DNA of 64,000 nucleotides, taken from contig NZ_CP101458.1 of assembly GCF_024362525.1 (NCBI RefSeq), forward strand, positions 1,426,001 to 1,490,000, read 5' to 3'. The notes beneath the pieces were generated by a model. The model did not search any database and was not told the origin of the DNA. It was given only the letters and a program-made list of their open reading frames with translations. A program made the position numbers and the translations under genes. Source of the DNA: Natrononativus amylolyticus (GTDB taxonomy: Archaea > Halobacteriota > Halobacteria > Halobacteriales > Natrialbaceae). Positions 33,068 through 42,393 of this stretch are shown here, in pieces (the stretch's first letter is position 1; the number at the start of each line of letters is the position of its first letter).

Positions 33068-34168
33068 CTACTCGAGGCTCACCCACTCGCCGCGCTCGTC
33101 GCTCGCTGCGATCGCCGCGAGGATCCGCTGGGCAGCGAGGCCGTCCTCGAAGCTGGGCTCGAACTCGCCGTCCGACTCGACAGCCGAGAGGAACTCGTAG
33201 TTCTCGTGGACGAACGTGTGCTCCCAGCCGATGACGTGCCCCGGCGGCCACCAGTGGTCGACGTAGGGGTCGTTCTCGTCGGTGACGAGGATCGTCTCGT
33301 AGCCCCGGTCGCCCTCCCGGAGGAGTTCGAGTTCGTTCAGGCGCTCGAGCGAAAAGCGCAGGCTCCCCTCCGATCCCTGGATCTCGATCGTGTGGTCGTT
33401 CTTGTGTCCCGTGGCGAAGCGGGAGGCCTCGAGCGTGCCGATCGCACCGCTCTCGAGTTCGATCTGGGCGGTGTAGGCGTCGTCGACGGTGACGGGGCGG
33501 GTCTCGTCTCCCCCTTCGACGGGGCGCTCGTCGACGAACGTCTTCAGCTGGCCGCTGACGCGGTCGACCTCGCCGGCGAGAAAGCGCACGAGGTCGACGG
33601 TGTGCGCGCCGAGGTCGCCGAGTGCGCCCGAGCCGGCCATCTCCTCATCGTTTCGCCAGGACCACGGCGCCTCGGGGTCGACGAGCCAGTCCTGCAGGTA
33701 GCGGCCCCGGACGTGGTGGATCTCGCCGAGTTCGCCCCGCTCGAGCAGTTCCTTCGCGTACTGGATCGCGGGGACGAACCGGTAGTTGAACGCACAGCCG
33801 CTGGGAACGTCGGCGCTCCGTGCGGCCGCGGCCATCTCTTCGGCCGACTCGAGCGTCGGCGCGAGCGGCTTCTCGCAGAAGACCGGCGTGCCGGCCTCGA
33901 GGGCGGCGATCGAGGGTTCTGCGTGGACGTGGTTCGGTCCGAGGTTGTAGAAGGCGTCGACGTCGTCGATCACGTCGCGCCAGTCGGTCGCCGTCGACTC
34001 GAACCCGAGCCGGTCGGCGGCCTCGGCCAGCGCCTCCTCGTCCCGGCCGACGAGGACGCTCCGTTCGACCGCGGGCGCGTCCGGGAAGAACATCGGGAGC
34101 CGGGCGAGCGCGTTCGCGTGGGCTTTGCCCATGAAGCGATACCCCAGTACACCGACGTCGAGGGTCAT
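33068..34168 (-). CDS. Gfo/Idh/MocA-family oxidoreductase
   Basis: The 366-residue protein has an N-terminal Rossmann domain starting LDVGVLGYRFMGKAHANAL. The family EKP motif is in PVFCEKPLAPTLES, and the substrate domain has GSGALGDLGAHTVDLVRF, whose histidine is the usual catalytic group. It is an NAD(P)-dependent dehydrogenase, most often of sugars or inositols; the substrate is not evident. The first glycine motif reads GYRFMGKAH instead of GxGxxG, a known variation. Convergent with the beta-helix gene, 15 bp apart. Confidence 0.87.
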   Translation of the reverse strand: MTLDVGVLGYRFMGKAHANALARLPMFFPDAPAVERSVLVGRDEEALAEAADRLGFESTATDWRDVIDDVDAFYNLGPNHVHAEPSIAALEAGTPVFCEKPLAPTLESAEEMAAAARSADVPSGCAFNYRFVPAIQYAKELLERGELGEIHHVRGRYLQDWLVDPEAPWSWRNDEEMAGSGALGDLGAHTVDLVRFLAGEVDRVSGQLKTFVDERPVEGGDETRPVTVDDAYTAQIELESGAIGTLEASRFATGHKNDHTIEIQGSEGSLRFSLERLNELELLREGDRGYETILVTDENDPYVDHWWPPGHVIGWEHTFVHENYEFLSAVESDGEFEPSFEDGLAAQRILAAIAASDERGEWVSLE

Positions 34169-34232
34169 ACGGGGACGTTCACCCGGACGGTAGTTAGCGT
34201 TTGGTGGTTCGGCGTCTAGAAGGACAGGTGGT

Positions 34233-34268
34233 AGTCACCGCCTGGCGTCTCGAGTACGCCAGCCCTAC
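34233..34268. other. Two adjacent short hairpins in the 237-bp spacer
   Basis: CTGGCGT/ACGCCAG around CTCGAGT is followed at once by AGCCC/GGGCT around TAC. Both stems are perfect. They lie between the divergent oxidoreductase and PGF-CTERM genes. I see nothing else in the spacer; they may be regulatory or RNA structures. Confidence 0.35.
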
Positions 34269-34405
34269 GGGCTGTACGTCGATCATAGCTACGTAGCGGC
34301 TGCTGGTACCGGCCGGTAGACAGGTCGGATTCGCCGGCGGCGGCCGGAGTAAAGCCCTCTCTACCGTATTCCCGACGGCGGACCGAGCCTCACCCCCTTC
34401 AATCC

Positions 34406-35266
34406 ATGTCAACGCAGCGAACGTCGATTCGAAACCGCGTTCTGGTTATCGTCACACTGTGTACTCTCCTCACCGGCCCGGTCGCCGTGGTGTCGGCGTC
34501 CGGCGGGGCGCTCGCCGACGACGCGAACGCGACGGAAGAGCCGTACCTCGAGGACGTGCCCGAGGAGGGCGACGAGTACTTCGAGATGGAAGATCCAGAC
34601 GGCGAGTGGATCAGCTACCTCAACCCGCGGGACTGGTACCGCGACCCGATGGCCGGCGACGGCTCCGGGAAGATCTGCGTCACCCTGCTGAACGAAGAGG
34701 GCGAGTTCATCGTCGGCGAGACCGTCCCCGAGACGACCGCCACGATCGACACCGGCGACCCCCTCGACTGGCACCCCGACGCGAACCCGGTGGTCGTCGA
34801 GTTCCCGCTGACGGAGCACTACGACCGGCCGCTGGACGCCGACCAGTTCGGGACGACCGACGACAGTCCCCAGGGTGACGGCTCCCTCGATTCACACTGC
34901 GTCGAGTGGCACGGCCTCGAGGACGACGCCACGATCGAGTACACCGACGTCGAGATAGCGGGCGAGCACGCCGACAGAATCGAGGTCGTCGGCTACGTCC
35001 AGCAGGCCAACGAGGCGTGGGACACCGACGTCGATCCGCTCGAGGACGCGGTTCCCTACGAGGAAGTCGGCGGCTGGAGCTACCAGACGGAGGACTCGCA
35101 CGGACAGGTCGTGGTCGTCCTGCAGCTACAGTCGGGTGACGGCGACCGGTCACAGCCCGCGGGCGAAACGAGTTTCGCCGATCGAATGCCGGGTTTCGGC
35201 CCGCTCGCTGCACTCGCCGCGGTGGGAGTCGCGCTGATCGGCGCACTCGCCCGGCGCCGTCGCTGA
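34406..35266 (+). CDS. PGF-CTERM-anchored surface protein
   Basis: The 286-residue protein has a Sec signal (RVLVIVTLCTLLTGPVAVVS) cleaved near SASGGALA. An acidic extracellular region contains two cysteines (ICVTLL, HCVEWHG). The end, MPGFGPLAALAAVGVALIGA plus ARRRR, is a complete PGF-CTERM tripartite signal: PGF, membrane helix, basic tail. Archaeosortase A is known to process such tails and attach a lipid. The exposed domain is not one I recognise. Likely a cell-surface protein; partner and role unknown. Confidence 0.85.
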   Translation: MSTQRTSIRNRVLVIVTLCTLLTGPVAVVSASGGALADDANATEEPYLEDVPEEGDEYFEMEDPDGEWISYLNPRDWYRDPMAGDGSGKICVTLLNEEGEFIVGETVPETTATIDTGDPLDWHPDANPVVVEFPLTEHYDRPLDADQFGTTDDSPQGDGSLDSHCVEWHGLEDDATIEYTDVEIAGEHADRIEVVGYVQQANEAWDTDVDPLEDAVPYEEVGGWSYQTEDSHGQVVVVLQLQSGDGDRSQPAGETSFADRMPGFGPLAALAAVGVALIGALARRRR

Positions 35267-35309
35267 GTCGCCAGCGTCCGCGAAAACGAGCGACGCCGTC
35301 GCGGCCGGA

Positions 35310-36383
35310 TCAGTCGTCCGCCGGTGCGGGCGCGCCGCGCTCGACGTCGATCTCGCCCGCGTCGAGGTCTTCCTCGACGTTTCGGGCGGCTTCGACCATG
35401 TTCGCCATCTTGCCGTAGGCGACCTCCCGCGGCAGGAGCTTCAGTCCGCAGTCCGGCGAGACGACGAGCTGTTCGGGCGGGACGACCTCGAGCCCTTTCT
35501 TGATGTTCCGCTCGATCTGCTCGACGGACTCGACCTCGGCGACGTGGGCGTCGGTGACGCCGAGCGCGAGGTCCTTGGTGAACGCGGGGTCTGTGAACAC
35601 GTCGAGCTGGTCGTAGTCGCCGTTGGCGAGTTCGAGGTCGAACTCGTCGACGGGGAACTCGAGGATCTCGGGGTAGATCCGGGAGTAGTCGCCGTAGCAG
35701 ACGTGGAGCCCGACGCGGACCTCTTCCGGAATATCGTCGACGATGCGCTCGAGACAGCCGCCGACGATGGCGTGGTCGTCGGGGGTGGTCGCGAGGGCGG
35801 GTTCGTCGATCTGGATGTAGCGCGCGCCGGCCTCGACGAGCTTCTCGATCTCCTCGTTGACCAGGTCGGCGAGGTCGTAGGCGAGCGCCTCGGTGTCCTC
35901 GTAGGCCTCGTTGAACGACCAGTTCGCGAGCGTGTACGGACCCGTAATGGGGACCTTGACCGGCCGGTCGCTCGCCTCGGCGGTGAACTCGTACTCCTCG
36001 ACGAGCCACGTTTCGTCGTAGGCGACTTCGCTCACGACGCTGGGTTTGTCGAAGTAGTTGTGTCCCCACACCTTCACCGGGCCGTTGAACTCGTAGCCGT
36101 CGATCCGGTGGGCGAAGTACTCGACCATCTCCGTTCGGCGCATCTCGCCGTCGACGACCACGTCGAGGCCGGCGCGTTCGTGTTCGGCCGTGATGAGCCT
36201 CGAGGCGTCGTCCGTCGCCTCCCGCCAATCGCCCTCGTCGAACTCGTGGTCGGGGTCCTCGTACAGCTCCTTCGCCCGGTTGAGCCACTTGGGTTTGGGG
36301 TAGGAGCCGACGACGGTCGTCAGCAGGAAGTGCTCGTTCTCGTGATCGGCGGGTCGGAACTGGTCTTTGTTCTCGTTCGTCAT
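35310..36383 (-). CDS. Cobalamin-independent methionine synthase, catalytic (C-terminal) half
   Basis: The 357-residue TIM barrel matches the MetE C-terminal domain. VVGSYPKPKWLNRAK opens it, zinc ligands His and Cys lie in GLHVCYGDYS, and the last Cys is in VVSPDCGLKLLPREVA. ITGPYTLANWSF and IQIDEPALATTP are substrate-binding strands. It transfers a methyl group to homocysteine. It starts four bases inside the end of the partner gene (ATGA). The methyl donor may be a folate or, as in other archaeal core-MetE families, something else; sequence alone does not tell. The C-terminal tail is acidic. Confidence 0.87.
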   Translation of the reverse strand: MTNENKDQFRPADHENEHFLLTTVVGSYPKPKWLNRAKELYEDPDHEFDEGDWREATDDASRLITAEHERAGLDVVVDGEMRRTEMVEYFAHRIDGYEFNGPVKVWGHNYFDKPSVVSEVAYDETWLVEEYEFTAEASDRPVKVPITGPYTLANWSFNEAYEDTEALAYDLADLVNEEIEKLVEAGARYIQIDEPALATTPDDHAIVGGCLERIVDDIPEEVRVGLHVCYGDYSRIYPEILEFPVDEFDLELANGDYDQLDVFTDPAFTKDLALGVTDAHVAEVESVEQIERNIKKGLEVVPPEQLVVSPDCGLKLLPREVAYGKMANMVEAARNVEEDLDAGEIDVERGAPAPADD

Positions 36384-37381
36384 ACGGTGTTCACCTCGGT
36401 GAGCGCCGCGGCGTCGGCGAGCGCCTCGAGTTTGGCCTCGAACTTGCTGTACGGCAGGTAGAACGTCTCGGTGTTGGTCGTCAGGTAGGCAGTGTCGAAC
36501 TCGGCGGCCGGCAGCTGGTCGAACACCCAGTCGGCGCGGTCGCGGATCGCCTCCGGATCCTCGACCAGCGTGTTCTGACCGTCGGCCAGTCCGAGCGCGA
36601 TGTCGCCCTTCGTGCCGTACTCCTGGATGTTGTACAGGTTCTCGTCCTGGTTCGCGACGAAGTCGAAGCCGACCGCCTCGAACGCGGCGTCGAGCAGGTG
36701 GGCGTACACCTTCTCCTCTATGGCGCCCCAGTAGGTGTGGACGACCACGTCGGCGTCCGTGGCGGCCGCGACGGCGTCGATCGCCTCGCTGGCGCGCTCG
36801 TCGAGTCCGTCTCCCGGCGGGCTCTCGACCAGCGAGGGCTCGAGGAGGAACAGCGTCTCGTGGTCCGGGAAGGCCTCGAGTTCGCCCGCGAGGAACTCCG
36901 CGATCGCCGCGAGGAAGTCGGCTTCGTCGCCGTAGTGCTCGTCGGTCGCCAGATCCGCGAGCGAGTACGGGCCGGGAAGCACCGCCTGGAGGGGTGCGTC
37001 GGATCCAGCGGCGGCCGTCTCGAGTTCCCGCGCGACGTCACCCGAAAAGTCGAGGTCGCCGGAGACGACCGGCTCCCGGTAGAAGTTGTTGTTGTCGTAG
37101 TACCGGACGATGCCGCGGGTCTCGACGGCGTCGTGGACGGCCAGCGGGTGTGCGAGCATGTCGTCCCAGCGAAGCTGGCCCTCGGCGATTCGGTCGAGGC
37201 CGACCGCGTGCTGAGTGTCGATCACCTCGGCGCGCGCCTCGTCGTAGACGCCGGTGATCGCCTCGCCCTCGTCGCCGCTGACGAGATCGTGTTTCTGGTG
37301 GCCTTTCAGGCCCGAAAGATCGTCTTTTGCCCAGTCCGGAAGCGGGAACAGCCCGGGCGTGGTCGAAACGTACTCGGTCAT
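36380..37381 (-). CDS. MetE-like N-terminal half protein
   Basis: The 333-residue barrel resembles the other half of MetE: TTPGLFPLPDWAKDDLSGLK at the start, AVLPGPYSLADLA, LFLLEPSLVESPP, VVHTYWGAIEEKVYAHLLD and IALGLADGQNTLVED. The HTYWG strand stands where HVCYG is in the catalytic half, so the zinc cysteine is absent. The two genes thus mirror the duplicated domains of bacterial MetE as separate chains. A TATA box (minus-strand TAAATATTAAG) lies at 37410-37420, near 30 bases from the ATG, so the operon starts here. Confidence 0.83.
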   Translation of the reverse strand: MTEYVSTTPGLFPLPDWAKDDLSGLKGHQKHDLVSGDEGEAITGVYDEARAEVIDTQHAVGLDRIAEGQLRWDDMLAHPLAVHDAVETRGIVRYYDNNNFYREPVVSGDLDFSGDVARELETAAAGSDAPLQAVLPGPYSLADLATDEHYGDEADFLAAIAEFLAGELEAFPDHETLFLLEPSLVESPPGDGLDERASEAIDAVAAATDADVVVHTYWGAIEEKVYAHLLDAAFEAVGFDFVANQDENLYNIQEYGTKGDIALGLADGQNTLVEDPEAIRDRADWVFDQLPAAEFDTAYLTTNTETFYLPYSKFEAKLEALADAAALTEVNTV

Positions 37382-37409
37382 GCGTACGCCGGGCTAGGCT
37401 ATGCCGACG

Positions 37410-37420
37410 CTTAATATTTA
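37410..37420 (-). promoter_or_regulatory. TATA box for the split metE operon
   Basis: Minus-strand TAAATATTAAG, centred 34 bases from the ATG at 37381, predicts a leader of only a few bases. No riboswitch-like structure fits in so short a leader. Confidence 0.55.
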
Positions 37421-37501
37421 CCATATCCAGAAATGCATTACAGTAATCCCTATCGGGCCGATTCGAGCCGCCAGGTAGAAGCGAGTCGCCGGTCGGACCG
37501 T

Positions 37502-38881
37502 CTATCGCTGCCGTTCGGCGTCGGCCCGTTCTTCCATCATGTTCGCGGCCGTCTCCGCCCACCCACCCCAGCGGAAGCCGACCCCGACGACGACGGCCCA
37601 GCAGACGTACGACAACACGATTCCCGCGTAGACGCCGGGCAGACCGTAGCCCAGTACGATTCCTGCGACGTAGGAGACGCCGAGCATGACCGCGAACGCG
37701 CCGACGAACCGGGCGTAAAACGGCGTTCTGGTGTCGCCGGCACCTCGCAGCGCGCCGGCGAGCGGGAAGAAGATCCCGAAGAAGAGCATCGAGACGCCAA
37801 ACACGCGGGTGAACTCCGCCGCGTAGCCGATCGTCGTCGGGTCCTGCGTGAAGATCCGCGCCAGGGGGTCGGCGGCGACGAACAGGACGACGCCACAGAA
37901 CCCTAGAGTGATGACCCCGAGTGCGAGGATGGCGTGACCGGCGAACCGCGCCCCGTCGGGATCCCCCTCGCCCAGCGTCTGTCCGACGATGATGCTCGAG
38001 GCGGTGCCGAACGAGCGGTACAGCGGCCCGGTGAGTTGCTGGTAGATCCGCCGGCCGATGTGGTAGGCCGCGTTCACCTCGGTACCGAACAACAACAGGA
38101 GAGCGTTGAACGGGAAGTTCGCTACCGACGTGCTCATCCCCTCGGCGAAGTTCGGGACGCTCACTGCGACGAGTTGGCGAGCGATCGTGGCGTCGGTCGA
38201 GGGGACCAGCGACGGTCGCGTTCGCTCGTGGGCGATCGCGCCAACGATGGCGACGGCTTCGAACGTTCGGCTCACGGCGGTCGCGATTCCGACACCGACG
38301 ATGCCCAGCCCCGGGGCGATCCAGATCCCCAGCCCCAGAACGACGGTCAGCACGATGTTGAGCGCGTTCGCGCCGCCGTTGACGACCATCGGGGTCCGCG
38401 TATCCCCGGTTCCCTGTAGCGAACGGGCACCGACGATGCCGACGATCCGCATCGGTGCGGCGGCGAAGACGAGCGTCAGGTAGAGCCCACCCAGCCGAAC
38501 GACCTCCGACTCCGCTCCGAGGGCAGCGATGAGTAGCGGACCGGCCAGCAGCCCGAGGAGGACGAACGGAATCCCACAGCAGAAACCGATCGCCAGCGCC
38601 TGCGTGATGGCTGCATCGCGGGTTCGCTCCGCACCGCGACCGGTGTCCTGGCTCGAGAGCGCGATCGCACCCGTGCCGAGGCCGAGACCGACCCGCAGCG
38701 GGATCTGGGCGTAGAGATCGGCGAGACCGACCGCGGCGACCGCTGCCGGCGAGAACAGTCCGGTAACGACGATATCGACGGTCCGCATCAGCGTGTTGAG
38801 CGTCTGCTGGACGGCGATCGGCCAGCCGAGCGAGACCGTCCGCCGCCAGATACCGAGCAGCTGCCCTCGAGAACCGGTCAT
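37502..38881 (-). CDS. MATE-family multidrug/solute exporter
   Basis: The 459-residue membrane protein has about 12 helices. It shows the MATE halves starting GWPIAVQQTLNTLMRTVD and VSVPNFAEGMSTSVANFPFN, with the paired loops ARSLQGTGDTRTPMVVNG and AGALRGAGDTRTPFYARF. Such exporters use a sodium or proton gradient; the ion is not certain from sequence. The ATG at 38881 opens the MTGSRGQLLGIWRR segment just before the first helix. The longer upstream open frame to 39217 overlaps hemK2 and is rejected. It is a single gene. Confidence 0.88.
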   Translation of the reverse strand: MTGSRGQLLGIWRRTVSLGWPIAVQQTLNTLMRTVDIVVTGLFSPAAVAAVGLADLYAQIPLRVGLGLGTGAIALSSQDTGRGAERTRDAAITQALAIGFCCGIPFVLLGLLAGPLLIAALGAESEVVRLGGLYLTLVFAAAPMRIVGIVGARSLQGTGDTRTPMVVNGGANALNIVLTVVLGLGIWIAPGLGIVGVGIATAVSRTFEAVAIVGAIAHERTRPSLVPSTDATIARQLVAVSVPNFAEGMSTSVANFPFNALLLLFGTEVNAAYHIGRRIYQQLTGPLYRSFGTASSIIVGQTLGEGDPDGARFAGHAILALGVITLGFCGVVLFVAADPLARIFTQDPTTIGYAAEFTRVFGVSMLFFGIFFPLAGALRGAGDTRTPFYARFVGAFAVMLGVSYVAGIVLGYGLPGVYAGIVLSYVCWAVVVGVGFRWGGWAETAANMMEERADAERQR

Positions 38882-38973
38882 CCGTCTCCTCGGATGGATA
38901 GCATGGATAACAGGGTACCGGAAGGAGTGGTTGTTTCCTGTTGCCAGTACCGCCATCGGGGGAGACCCCGTCG

Positions 38974-39546
38974 TTAGCGGAACAACTCGAGGATCGTCAG
39001 CGTCTCGAAGGGAAACGACTCGTCGGCGACGGCGGCCGCGCTGAACCCCGCTTCGCCCGCGCGGTCGACGACGGTTTCGACGCCGGTGAGGCTGCTCACC
39101 AGCAGGAGGACGACGCCGTCGGGGGCGAGGACCCGGCCGACGGTCTCGAGGAACGGCTCGATCACCGCGCGGCCGTCCTCGCCGCCCGAGAGCGCCCGCT
39201 CCATCCAGTCGTCCCACTCGTGGTCGGGGTCGGTCGGCAGGTACGGCGGGTTGAAGACGACGGCGTCGAAGCTGTCATCGGCGAACGGCGAGACGAGATC
39301 GGCACGAACCGCCTCGAGGCCGCGGTCGCGCGCCTGCTGGGTCGCATGAGGGTTGACGTCCGCGGCGACGACGCGGGCGGCCGTTTCGCTCGCGATCCGC
39401 TCTGCGACGTAGCCCGACCCGGTGCCGACCTCGAGGACGGTCTCTCGTCCTGCTAGCCGATCGCAGGCGGTCTCCGCGAGCAGCCGGGAGTCCTCGGCGG
39501 GCTGGTAGACGTCGGTTTCGAGCCCGCGGCGTTCTGCGAGGTCCAT
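38974..39546 (-). CDS. HemK2/PrmC-like N5-glutamine methyltransferase
   Basis: The 190-residue Rossmann methyltransferase has the SAM loop EVGTGSGYVAE (residues 39-49) and NPPY at 99-102, the glutamine/adenine-amide signature. The N-terminal DVYQPAEDSRLLAE is typical of the archaeal/eukaryotic HemK2 branch. HemK2 methylates the GGQ glutamine of release factor aRF1/eRF1, usually with the small zinc protein Trm112. Its start abuts the mscS stop with no spacing, so it is the last gene of the L21e-Rpo4 cluster. Confidence 0.85.
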   Translation of the reverse strand: MDLAERRGLETDVYQPAEDSRLLAETACDRLAGRETVLEVGTGSGYVAERIASETAARVVAADVNPHATQQARDRGLEAVRADLVSPFADDSFDAVVFNPPYLPTDPDHEWDDWMERALSGGEDGRAVIEPFLETVGRVLAPDGVVLLLVSSLTGVETVVDRAGEAGFSAAAVADESFPFETLTILELFR

Positions 39547-40719
39547 CTACTCGTCCTCCGGGGTTGCGCCGGGCATCTCGGTTTCGGTCTCGTCCGCGTC
39601 GGCCGCGCTCGCCCGCCGGTCCGGCGGGGAGCCGTCCCGGATGCGAACCCCCTCCGTCTCCGGTCGACCCGAGAGTTCGCGCTGGGGGTACGGGATCTTG
39701 ATCGCCCCGTCGTCGAAGGCGGATTTGACGGCGTGAATCGCCGCGGTCCGCGCGTTCGTCTCCCGGCGCGCGCTCGGCTTGTCGATCCAGAACCGAAGCC
39801 CCAGAACCACCGCCGAATCGCCGAACTCCTTCGTCACGACCTGTGGGGACGGAACGGCCATCGGTTCGTCGAGATCCTCGATGCACTCGAGCGCGAGGTC
39901 GCCGGCTTCCTCGAGGTCCGTCTCGTAGTCGACGCCGACGTCGATCTCGACGCGCAGGCGTCCGCGCCGCGAGCGGTTGGTGACGACGCTCGAGCCGATG
40001 ACGTCGTTCGGGATCATGATGTACTCGCCGTCGAACGACTGGATGCGGGTGTTGAAGACGGAGATATCGGTGACGATCCCCTCCTCGTCTTCGACCTCGA
40101 TCCAGTCGCCGATCTCGAACGGCCGCGAGAACATCAGGACGAAGCCCGCGATCACCGACCCCAGCGTCTGATTGGCGGCCATCCCGAGGACGATCCCGAG
40201 GAAGCCGGCGCCGACGAGCAATCCGCCGAGGTCGTCGACCCAGATGCCGAGGATGACGAACAGCGCGACGAACCAGATCAGCACCTGCGAGAGCCGGTGG
40301 GAGATCTCGAGCTGGTGGTCGGTCACCGCCGACGAGGAGCTGAGGACGTCGTGCAGGATCCGCTGGACGACGCGGGTGACGATGTACGTGCTCACGACGA
40401 TGACGAACGAGAAGATCACCAGCGCGATGGTCTCGCCGCCGAGTTCCTGGTCGGCGTACAGTTCCTGCACCTCACCGGTCTGACCCCACACGCCGAGGAT
40501 GACGGCGATCGAGAACAGGGCCGTCGCGAGCAGCCCGACCGTCGTCACGATGTCGGCGTACAGCGGGCGCGTTCGCTCGTTGAGCCACCGCTGGAGGTCC
40601 CGGTAAGAGAGCAACGCGAACAGCAACACGCCGACCGCCGCGATCGTCACGGCGAGTCGCTGGTTCGTCGCCGGGAACCGTTCGGCCAGCCAGTCGAGTC
40701 CGATCAGTACCTCGTACAT
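39547..40719 (-). CDS. mscS: MscS-family mechanosensitive channel
   Basis: The 390-residue protein has five N-terminal helices, and then the pore helix and beta domain core: GLVLGMAANQTLGSVIAGFV-type sequence, then FSRPFEIGDWIEVEDEEGIV and IPNDVIGSSVVTNRSRRGR. The channel opens under membrane tension and releases solutes at osmotic downshock. An acidic disordered tail of about 45 residues (ASAADADETETEMPGATPED) is a halophilic extension. It abuts hemK2 (no gap) and follows rsmA by 105 bp. The symbol marks the family only. Confidence 0.87.
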   Translation of the reverse strand: MYEVLIGLDWLAERFPATNQRLAVTIAAVGVLLFALLSYRDLQRWLNERTRPLYADIVTTVGLLATALFSIAVILGVWGQTGEVQELYADQELGGETIALVIFSFVIVVSTYIVTRVVQRILHDVLSSSSAVTDHQLEISHRLSQVLIWFVALFVILGIWVDDLGGLLVGAGFLGIVLGMAANQTLGSVIAGFVLMFSRPFEIGDWIEVEDEEGIVTDISVFNTRIQSFDGEYIMIPNDVIGSSVVTNRSRRGRLRVEIDVGVDYETDLEEAGDLALECIEDLDEPMAVPSPQVVTKEFGDSAVVLGLRFWIDKPSARRETNARTAAIHAVKSAFDDGAIKIPYPQRELSGRPETEGVRIRDGSPPDRRASAADADETETEMPGATPEDE

Positions 40720-40824
40720 CTGTCTCGGCTCCTCACCGTATCACTGCCTCGAGCGTCCCGTACTTTTCGGTCCCGGTTTCCACTCGCGGACCGCCGATCC
40801 GTCTCGAGTCCGCCGCCCATCCGC

Positions 40825-41664
40825 TCATCCGTCCTCCGGACGCCCGACGTCGGCGGCGAGCCCGGCGAGCGCCGCGAACTCTCGCGGGCTAACGGCACCG
40901 GCGCGTTTTCTCAGGAGGTCGTCGTCCGCAGCGTCGACGACGGCGTCGGGGTCTTCGAGCCCCGAGATGTGAGCCGTGTTCCGGATCGCGTTGCGCATCG
41001 TCTTGCGCCGCTGGGTGAACAGCGCCTTGACGAACCGGAGGAAGAACGCCTCGTCGTCGACCTCGTAGTCGGGGTCGCGCGGGATCGCCCGGACGACCGC
41101 GCTCCGTACCGCCGGCGGCGGCGAGAACGCTTCCTTCGGGATCGACTCGACGATCTCGACGTCCGCGTAGTGCTGGGTCGACACCGACAGCCGCCCGTAC
41201 TCGGGGGTACCGGGCTCGGCGACCATTCGCTCGGCGAACTCCTGCTGGAACATCAACACGAGCGGGCGCTTTTCCGGGAGCAAGCGAAAGGTGATCTCGC
41301 TCGAGACGCCGTACGGAAGGTTCGAGACGGAGGCCGTAAAGTCGGGGAGGTCGACCTCGAGGGCGTCGCCCTCGAGCACCGTCAGTCGTCCGTCGTCGAT
41401 CTCCTCGACGAACTCCTCGCGGAGGAACTCGGCGAGGACGGCGTCGCGCTCGACGACAGTCACCCGGTCGCCCACCGCGAGCAGTCGGTCGGTCAGCGCA
41501 CCGGTTCCGCCGCCGATCTCGAGCAGGTGGCTCGAGTCGGCGTCGCTTTCCGTAAGGTAGGTCGGCAGTCGGTCGAGGACCCGATCGTCGACCAGAAAGT
41601 GTTGATCGCGGTCCGGATCGCCCCGCACGCCGGCGCGGGCGATCAGCCCGTCTGGATCTCTCAT
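40825..41664 (-). CDS. rsmA: 16S rRNA dimethyladenosine transferase RsmA/KsgA
   Basis: The 279-residue methyltransferase has the N-terminal DQHFLVDDRVLDRL, the SAM loop EIGGGTGALT (residues 49-58), and the catalytic NLPYGV at 115-120. The helical C-terminal domain has PPPAVRSAVV and LFTQRRKTMRNAI. It dimethylates two adjacent adenines in the 3' hairpin of 16S rRNA late in small-subunit assembly. In archaea it is usually next to DUF655, rpo4 and L21e, as here. Confidence 0.93.
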   Translation of the reverse strand: MRDPDGLIARAGVRGDPDRDQHFLVDDRVLDRLPTYLTESDADSSHLLEIGGGTGALTDRLLAVGDRVTVVERDAVLAEFLREEFVEEIDDGRLTVLEGDALEVDLPDFTASVSNLPYGVSSEITFRLLPEKRPLVLMFQQEFAERMVAEPGTPEYGRLSVSTQHYADVEIVESIPKEAFSPPPAVRSAVVRAIPRDPDYEVDDEAFFLRFVKALFTQRRKTMRNAIRNTAHISGLEDPDAVVDAADDDLLRKRAGAVSPREFAALAGLAADVGRPEDG

Positions 41665-41757
41665 TGCCGCGGGTTCGGCCGCGAGGAGTGTAAACGCACC
41701 GCCTCGGCACCGCGGGGTGTCTGTGGCGGCGCGCCGCGTCCGTCGGCCGACCCGGCG

Positions 41758-42348
41758 TCAGGCCTGCTGATCGCGCCGCCCGACGAACGTCCGGTACTTC
41801 AGGTCGTCGTCGCGGAGTTCCTCGAGGATGCGCTGGACGAGCACGTCGTCGGGGTCGTGCAGTCCCGAGACGCGCTCCTCGAGCTCCTCGAAGCTCTCGA
41901 AGGGCTTGCGCTTTCGTTCGTCGAGGATGCCGTTTCGCAGCTTCTTGCCGATCCCGGGGAGGAGGTTGAGCTGGTGGAGCCGGAGGGTGATCGGCTGGGC
42001 CTCGTTGTAGAAGTCGACGAACCGCTCCTCGTCCTCTTCGACCAGGTCGCCCACGACGTACTCGAGTTCCGACTGGGCGCCCGACGTGAGGCCCTCGTAG
42101 GCGACGGTGTGGCACTCGTCGACGACGTCTCGCTCGTCGGCCGGGTCGACGACGACGCGGTTGCCGATCGTCACCCGCTCGTCGGGATCGAAGGCGATCT
42201 CGTAGAGCTGGAAGTCCTCGAGACCGAGCGCGTAGCCGGCCGGGGATTTCTGGTACTGCGGCCGGCCGTCGTCCGACAGCCCGTGGGGCAAGTAATCCAG
42301 CACGACCGCGCGGCGAACAGTCGTCTCGTCGGTGTCGACGTCACTCAT
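41758..42348 (-). CDS. DUF655-family nucleic-acid-binding protein
   Basis: The 196-residue protein is a DUF655 member, found almost always between rpo4 and rsmA in archaea. It has an OB-like N-terminal part (AVVLDYLPHG, VTIGNRVVVDP), and then helix-hairpin-helix segments, RLHQLNLLPGIGKKLRNGIL and a second one following. The HhH pair suggests RNA or DNA binding, consistent with a link to translation or RNA modification. Exact function is unknown. The start is the ATG at 42348; 45 bp separate it from rpo4. Confidence 0.85.
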   Translation of the reverse strand: MSDVDTDETTVRRAVVLDYLPHGLSDDGRPQYQKSPAGYALGLEDFQLYEIAFDPDERVTIGNRVVVDPADERDVVDECHTVAYEGLTSGAQSELEYVVGDLVEEDEERFVDFYNEAQPITLRLHQLNLLPGIGKKLRNGILDERKRKPFESFEELEERVSGLHDPDDVLVQRILEELRDDDLKYRTFVGRRDQQA

Positions 42349-42393
42349 TGTTTCTGGGTACGGTAACGGCGTACTTAAAGAGTCTGCCCGCTC

